In this document: positions 58,448 to 61,667 of the stretch, piece by piece
Numbering within the stretch: the stretch's first letter is position 1
How the letters are laid out: each line of letters opens with the position of its first letter
Assembly: GCF_031432425.1 (NCBI RefSeq)
Contig: NZ_JAVKPH010000024.1
Coordinates: 1 to 61,667 of the forward strand
Source of the DNA: Ruixingdingia sedimenti
Lineage (GTDB): Bacteria; Pseudomonadota; Alphaproteobacteria; Rhodobacterales; Rhodobacteraceae
Direction: 5' to 3'
DNA length: 61,667 nucleotides
Notes under the pieces: generated by a model
The model's database searches: none
What the model saw: only the letters and a program-made list of their open reading frames with translations
Told to the model about the DNA's origin: nothing
Translations under genes and position numbers: made by a program

Positions 58448-60801
58448 CGGTCCCGTCCGACACCATCGCGCCCGACGACGTCGCGCCCGACGCTGAAATG
58501 ATCGCGATCTACGCCGACGTGGTGTTCGGCTACTGCGACGGCTGGGTGCCGGTCCGTGCGCTCGCAGAGAAAGGCGCGGGCGATGGCCCGCCGCATGTGC
58601 CCTTCATCGAAGCGGACGCCACGCTAGCCGCGAAACTCGCGCTTCAGGCGACATGGGCGAGCGACGCCGGCATGGCCTTGTTCGTGGCGCCCGGCACGGT
58701 GGTCGCCCCCGGCGACGCCCGGGCGGAAAGCATCGTGCAAACGCAGGTCGTGCTGGTCGATCTCGACCATGGCGACATTGGCGCGAAACGCGACCATCTC
58801 GTGCAGCATCTCGGATGCCCGACGCTTGAAGTGGCGTCCGGCGGTGTCACCGCCGAGGGCCAGCGCAAGCTGCACCTCTACTGGCGCCTGTCCGAACCCG
58901 CCGAAGGCGAGGACATCGGCACGGTCTGTCGGGCGCGGCACATGATCGCCGCCAAGGTCGGCGGCGATCCGTCCTTCCGGTCCGCCCACCAGCCAATCCG
59001 GGTGGCCGGATCGATCCATGCCAAACAGGGCCGACGCCGGCTGGTGGAGATCCTGCACCACGATCTCCGCGACTACGATCTGGGCGAACTGCTCGAGGCG
59101 ATCATCGCCATGCCGCCGCTCGAAGGCGAGGCCGGGCTCGACTTCAACATGGCCGCCCCCGAGCGCGGCAGCGTCACCGAGCTTTTCGGCCGTCAGGTTC
59201 GCGAAGGCGGCGTCGACGGCACAACACGGTTCGATGCGCTGTCGCGAGTGATGGGCTACTGGATCCGCCGCGCCCGCGAAGGCCATGTGCCGCGCGAACA
59301 GGCGTGGGAAGAAATCGTCTCCTACAACGCGGCCCGCGTTGCCCCTCCCTGGCCGGAGGCCCGGCTGCGCGAGGAAGCCGAACGCCTCTGGAAACGCGAC
59401 ACCGCCCGCAACGGCGAGATCGATGACGAGGGCGACGGTCCCGATGGCGGCGGCACGGCCGGTGGCGACGATGATGGCCCCGTGCCGGTGCGCTTCACCG
59501 AGGATGCGCTCGCCGCCGCCTTCGCCGTCCGGCATGCCGAGACTTGGCGCTATGTCGCGGGCTGGGGACAGTGGCTGACCTGGTCGGGCAAGTTGTGGCG
59601 GCGTGAGGAGACGCTGCAGGCCTTCGATCTGGCGAGGATGATCTGCCGCGAGGCAGCGGCGCGCGCCGGATCCGCAAAGCTCAAGGCCAAGCTCTCCACC
59701 GCCGCGACGGTTTCGGCCGTGGAGCGGCTCGCCCGTTCCGACCGCCGCCACGCGACCACGACCGAACCGTGGGACCGTGATCCCTGGCTGTTGAACACGC
59801 CGGGCGGCGTGGTCGACCTCCAGAGCGGCGCATCCCGGCCACATGATCCCGGTCTCTTCATGACCAGGATCGCCGGTGCGTCCGTCGCCGACACCTGTCC
59901 CGTCTGGCTGGGCTTTCTGGAGACCGTCACTGGCGGGGACGGCGAACTGCAATCCTACCTGCAGCGCATGGCGGGCTACTGCCTGACGGGCGTCACGACC
60001 GAGCACGCTCTGTTCTTTCTTTACGGTACCGGCGCGAACGGGAAATCGGTCTTCGCCAACACCCTGACCGCCATCCTCGGTGACTACGCCACCGTCGCGC
60101 CGATGGACATGTTCATGGCCACGCAGGGTGATCGCCACCCGACCGACATGGCCGGGCTGCGCGGGGCACGCATCGTCACGTCCATCGAGACCGAACAGGG
60201 CAGCCGCTGGGCCGAGAGCAAGCTGAAGGCGCTGACTGGCGGCGACAAGATCACAGCCCGCTTCATGCGGCAGGATTTCTTCGAGTTCATCCCGCAGTTC
60301 AAGCTGCTGATCGTCGGCAACCACAAGCCTTCCATCCGCAACGTCGACGAGGCGATGAAGCGGCGCCTGCACATGGTGCCGTTCACGGTCACCATCCCTC
60401 CCGCGCGGCGCGATAAGCACCTGGCGGACAGGCTGCTGGCCGAACGCGACGGTATCCTCGCGTGGGCGCTCGAGGGCTGCATCGAATGGCAGCGGACAGG
60501 GTTGCGCCCACCGCCCGCAGTGATGGCCGCGACCGAGGACTACTTCGAAGCCGAGGACGCCATCGGTCGCTGGATCGACGAGCGCTGCTCCGTCGGGTTG
60601 CACCTCAGCGCCAGCACCTCCGCGATGTTCACCGACTGGAAGGCATGGGCCGATGCGAACGGCGAGTTTGCAGGCTCGGTCAAACGCTTCTCGGAAGCGC
60701 TGATCGTCCGGGGATTCGAGCGTCACAACACCCGGGCCGCGAAGGGATTCCGGGGCATCGCCCTCGATGACAGCAACTCTGACCTTTTCTCGGGAGAATA
60801 G
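58444..60801 (+). CDS. P4-type primase-helicase
   Basis: A 785-residue protein from ATG 58444 (overlaps the nuclease stop). The N-terminal 300 residues are a RepB-like archaeo-eukaryotic primase fold (VLVDLDHGD, RKLHLYWRLS, SAHQPIRVAGSIHAKQG). The D5 N-terminal domain begins around 430, and the SF3 helicase has Walker A FLYGTGANGKSVFANTL, Walker B-like RGARIVTSIETEQG and sensor FKLLIVGNHKPSI. It starts and drives phage replication. Confidence 0.93.
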   Translation: MTVPSDTIAPDDVAPDAEMIAIYADVVFGYCDGWVPVRALAEKGAGDGPPHVPFIEADATLAAKLALQATWASDAGMALFVAPGTVVAPGDARAESIVQTQVVLVDLDHGDIGAKRDHLVQHLGCPTLEVASGGVTAEGQRKLHLYWRLSEPAEGEDIGTVCRARHMIAAKVGGDPSFRSAHQPIRVAGSIHAKQGRRRLVEILHHDLRDYDLGELLEAIIAMPPLEGEAGLDFNMAAPERGSVTELFGRQVREGGVDGTTRFDALSRVMGYWIRRAREGHVPREQAWEEIVSYNAARVAPPWPEARLREEAERLWKRDTARNGEIDDEGDGPDGGGTAGGDDDGPVPVRFTEDALAAAFAVRHAETWRYVAGWGQWLTWSGKLWRREETLQAFDLARMICREAAARAGSAKLKAKLSTAATVSAVERLARSDRRHATTTEPWDRDPWLLNTPGGVVDLQSGASRPHDPGLFMTRIAGASVADTCPVWLGFLETVTGGDGELQSYLQRMAGYCLTGVTTEHALFFLYGTGANGKSVFANTLTAILGDYATVAPMDMFMATQGDRHPTDMAGLRGARIVTSIETEQGSRWAESKLKALTGGDKITARFMRQDFFEFIPQFKLLIVGNHKPSIRNVDEAMKRRLHMVPFTVTIPPARRDKHLADRLLAERDGILAWALEGCIEWQRTGLRPPPAVMAATEDYFEAEDAIGRWIDERCSVGLHLSASTSAMFTDWKAWADANGEFAGSVKRFSEALIVRGFERHNTRAAKGFRGIALDDSNSDLFSGE

Positions 60802-60805
60802 GAAA

Positions 60806-61435
60806 ATGCCAATGAAACCAGAGAGTGTGACGGATGTGACGGATCATACCTATAAGACCGTTACGCGCGCGCATGTGCGCGCCTGTGGAGCGGATAGGGA
60901 ACCATCCGTCACATCCGTCACACCCGTCACCAACCCTCCGGTTCGGATGGAGGACGGTGGCGGACTGCTCCGCTGCATCCTCGCGCTCGACTTCGGCACC
61001 ACGACCGGCTGGGCGATCCGCGGCCATGACGGTCTGATCACCAGCGGCACCGTCTCGCTGCGCCCCGGCCGCTTCGACGGCGGCGGCATGCGCTACCTGC
61101 GCTTCACCAACTGGCTGACCGAGATCGACCGGCTTTCCGGTCCTGTCGCCGCCATCTGGTTCGAGGAAGTCCGCCGCCACGCCGGCACCGACGCGAGCCA
61201 CATCTACGGCGGGCTCATGGCCACGCTGACCGCATGGGCCGAACTGCGCGGCGTGCCCTACGAGGGCGTCCCGGTCGGCACGATCAAGCGCCACGCCTCG
61301 GGCAAGGGCAACGCCGACAAGGCCGCGATGATCGCCGCCGTCCGCGCCCGCGGCTTCAGCCCCGCCGACGACAACGAGGCCGACGCCATCGCCATCCTGC
61401 TCTGGGCGATCGAGACAAACGGAGGTGTCGCATGA
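60806..61435 (+). CDS. RuvC-like Holliday junction resolvase
   Basis: A 209-residue protein if read from ATG 60806 (GGAG upstream). The RNase H-fold domain begins ILALDFGTTTGWAIRG near residue 56; IWFEEVRRHAGTDASHIYG carries the second acidic residue, and PADDNEADAIAILLW the C-terminal Asp pair. The first 45 residues are encoded by repeats and are low-complexity (VTDVTD, VTSVTPVT), so ATG 60947 is an alternative start giving 162 residues, closer to the usual family length. Confidence 0.85.
   Translation: MPMKPESVTDVTDHTYKTVTRAHVRACGADREPSVTSVTPVTNPPVRMEDGGGLLRCILALDFGTTTGWAIRGHDGLITSGTVSLRPGRFDGGGMRYLRFTNWLTEIDRLSGPVAAIWFEEVRRHAGTDASHIYGGLMATLTAWAELRGVPYEGVPVGTIKRHASGKGNADKAAMIAAVRARGFSPADDNEADAIAILLWAIETNGGVA
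60827..60921. repeat. iteron-like inverted repeat, candidate replication origin
   Basis: Two copies of GTGACGGAT in tandem at 60827-60844 are answered by two copies of ATCCGTCAC in tandem at 60904-60921, an 18-bp perfect inverted repeat with 59 bases between; one further ACCCGTCAC follows at 60922-60930. The spacer contains a self-complementary run (GCGCGC at each end of GCATGT) and a TATAAG box. Confidence 0.8.
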
Positions 61436-61667
61436 GATGGCATCCCCACGGCTACGGCGGTCGTCGCCGCGATCCCGAGCAGGTCAAGCGCGAGGGCTGG
61501 CAGGAACAGGGCGTCCTCGCGGTCTCGGCCGATGACGACCGCCTTACCTGGCCCGAGCGTGAACTGGTCCGACAGCTCGGCGAGAAGCTCTTGTCTTATG
61601 ACTTCCCCCGGCTCCTGAGGCAAAAGGGAGCCACTGCCCGCCACGCCATTTATGGCGGGCAATGGCG
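61433..61667 (+). CDS. conserved phage protein (partial)
   Basis: ATG 61433 overlaps the resolvase stop and the frame stays open to the right edge (78 codons). It begins MRWHPHGYGGRRRDPEQVKR, then LTWPERELVRQLGEKLLSYD. I recall this as a short protein found after RuvC-like genes in such phages. Function unknown; the end lies outside the window. Confidence 0.65.
61635..61661. repeat. nested palindrome at the right edge
   Basis: TGCCCGCCA and TGGCGGGCA form a perfect 9-bp stem whose loop contributes to a second small palindrome (GCCATTTATGGC). It overlaps the partial coding frame, so it may be coincidental or a structured regulatory site. Confidence 0.55.

Noticed and set aside
58624..60726. 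700-codon reverse ORF over the primase-helicase
   Set aside because: Shadow frame; the forward frame has the full primase and SF3 helicase motifs.

Overview
The window is high-GC DNA (most coding stretches look like 63-70% G+C) from an alphaproteobacterium, most likely Rhodobacterales. The basis is gene content: the terminase/portal/DUF2190/BR0599 late phage cassette, DUF6127 and DUF2793 proteins, DUF2924 next to a large serine recombinase, and the P4-type primase with its neighbours are all familiar from Rhodobacterales prophages. The species cannot be told from the sequence.

Layout. (1) 1-689: 3' portion of a reverse-strand nitronate monooxygenase. (2) 809-29055: late half of a lambda-like siphovirus prophage. 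It begins with two DNA methyltransferases and a DarT-like gene, then small reverse-strand genes (DUF3489, DUF6900-like), then one long forward operon: terminase, portal, protease-capsid fusion, head-tail genes, tail tube, frameshifted tail chaperone, tape measure, tail tip with a von Willebrand A insert, endolysin and nested spanins. A low-GC SIR2-like gene interrupts the operon in reverse orientation (13771-14664). (3) 29172-40987: a metal-response island with a Zn/Cd/Pb P-type ATPase, a ZIP transporter, an L,D-transpeptidase, an eight-gene reverse operon (SCO, DsbB, DsbA, PCuAC, SCO, M23 peptidase, DUF411, lipoprotein), a MerR regulator, a frameshifted ynfA, a transglutaminase-like gene and a CDF exporter. 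Three promoters with the 19-bp spacer typical of MerR control face three of these units. (4) 41433-48034: Phd-like gene plus type III restriction-modification genes, two small genes, and HigB with a HigA/ImmA fusion behind a recognisable promoter/operator. (5) 48123-54809: reverse-strand early phage genes (recombinase accessory, serine recombinase, DUF2924, DEAD helicase, ssDNA-binding candidate, Sak4-like ATPase, sigma-like factor). (6) 54978-57270: a self-contained two-gene reverse cassette of unknown function. (7) 57421-61667: forward replication genes (DUF6511, Cas4-like nuclease, P4-type primase-helicase, RuvC-like resolvase) with an iteron-like inverted repeat.

How the parts fit. Regions 5-7 look like the early half and region 2 the late half of the same kind of phage, yet here the lysis genes lie left of the recombinase, with about 19 kb of metal-resistance, restriction and toxin-antitoxin cargo between them. 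This could be a phage-plasmid or cargo-bearing element, or two prophages flanking an island; the window alone cannot decide. The element carries an unusual density of defence-like genes: two orphan methyltransferases, a DarT-like protein, a SIR2-like protein, type III R-M, HigBA and the unrecognised pair. Strongest second-look items are that two-gene cassette, the MerR regulon, the SIR2 gene inside the late operon, the cytosine methyltransferase whose +1 frame also encodes family-like motifs, and the iteron inverted repeat.
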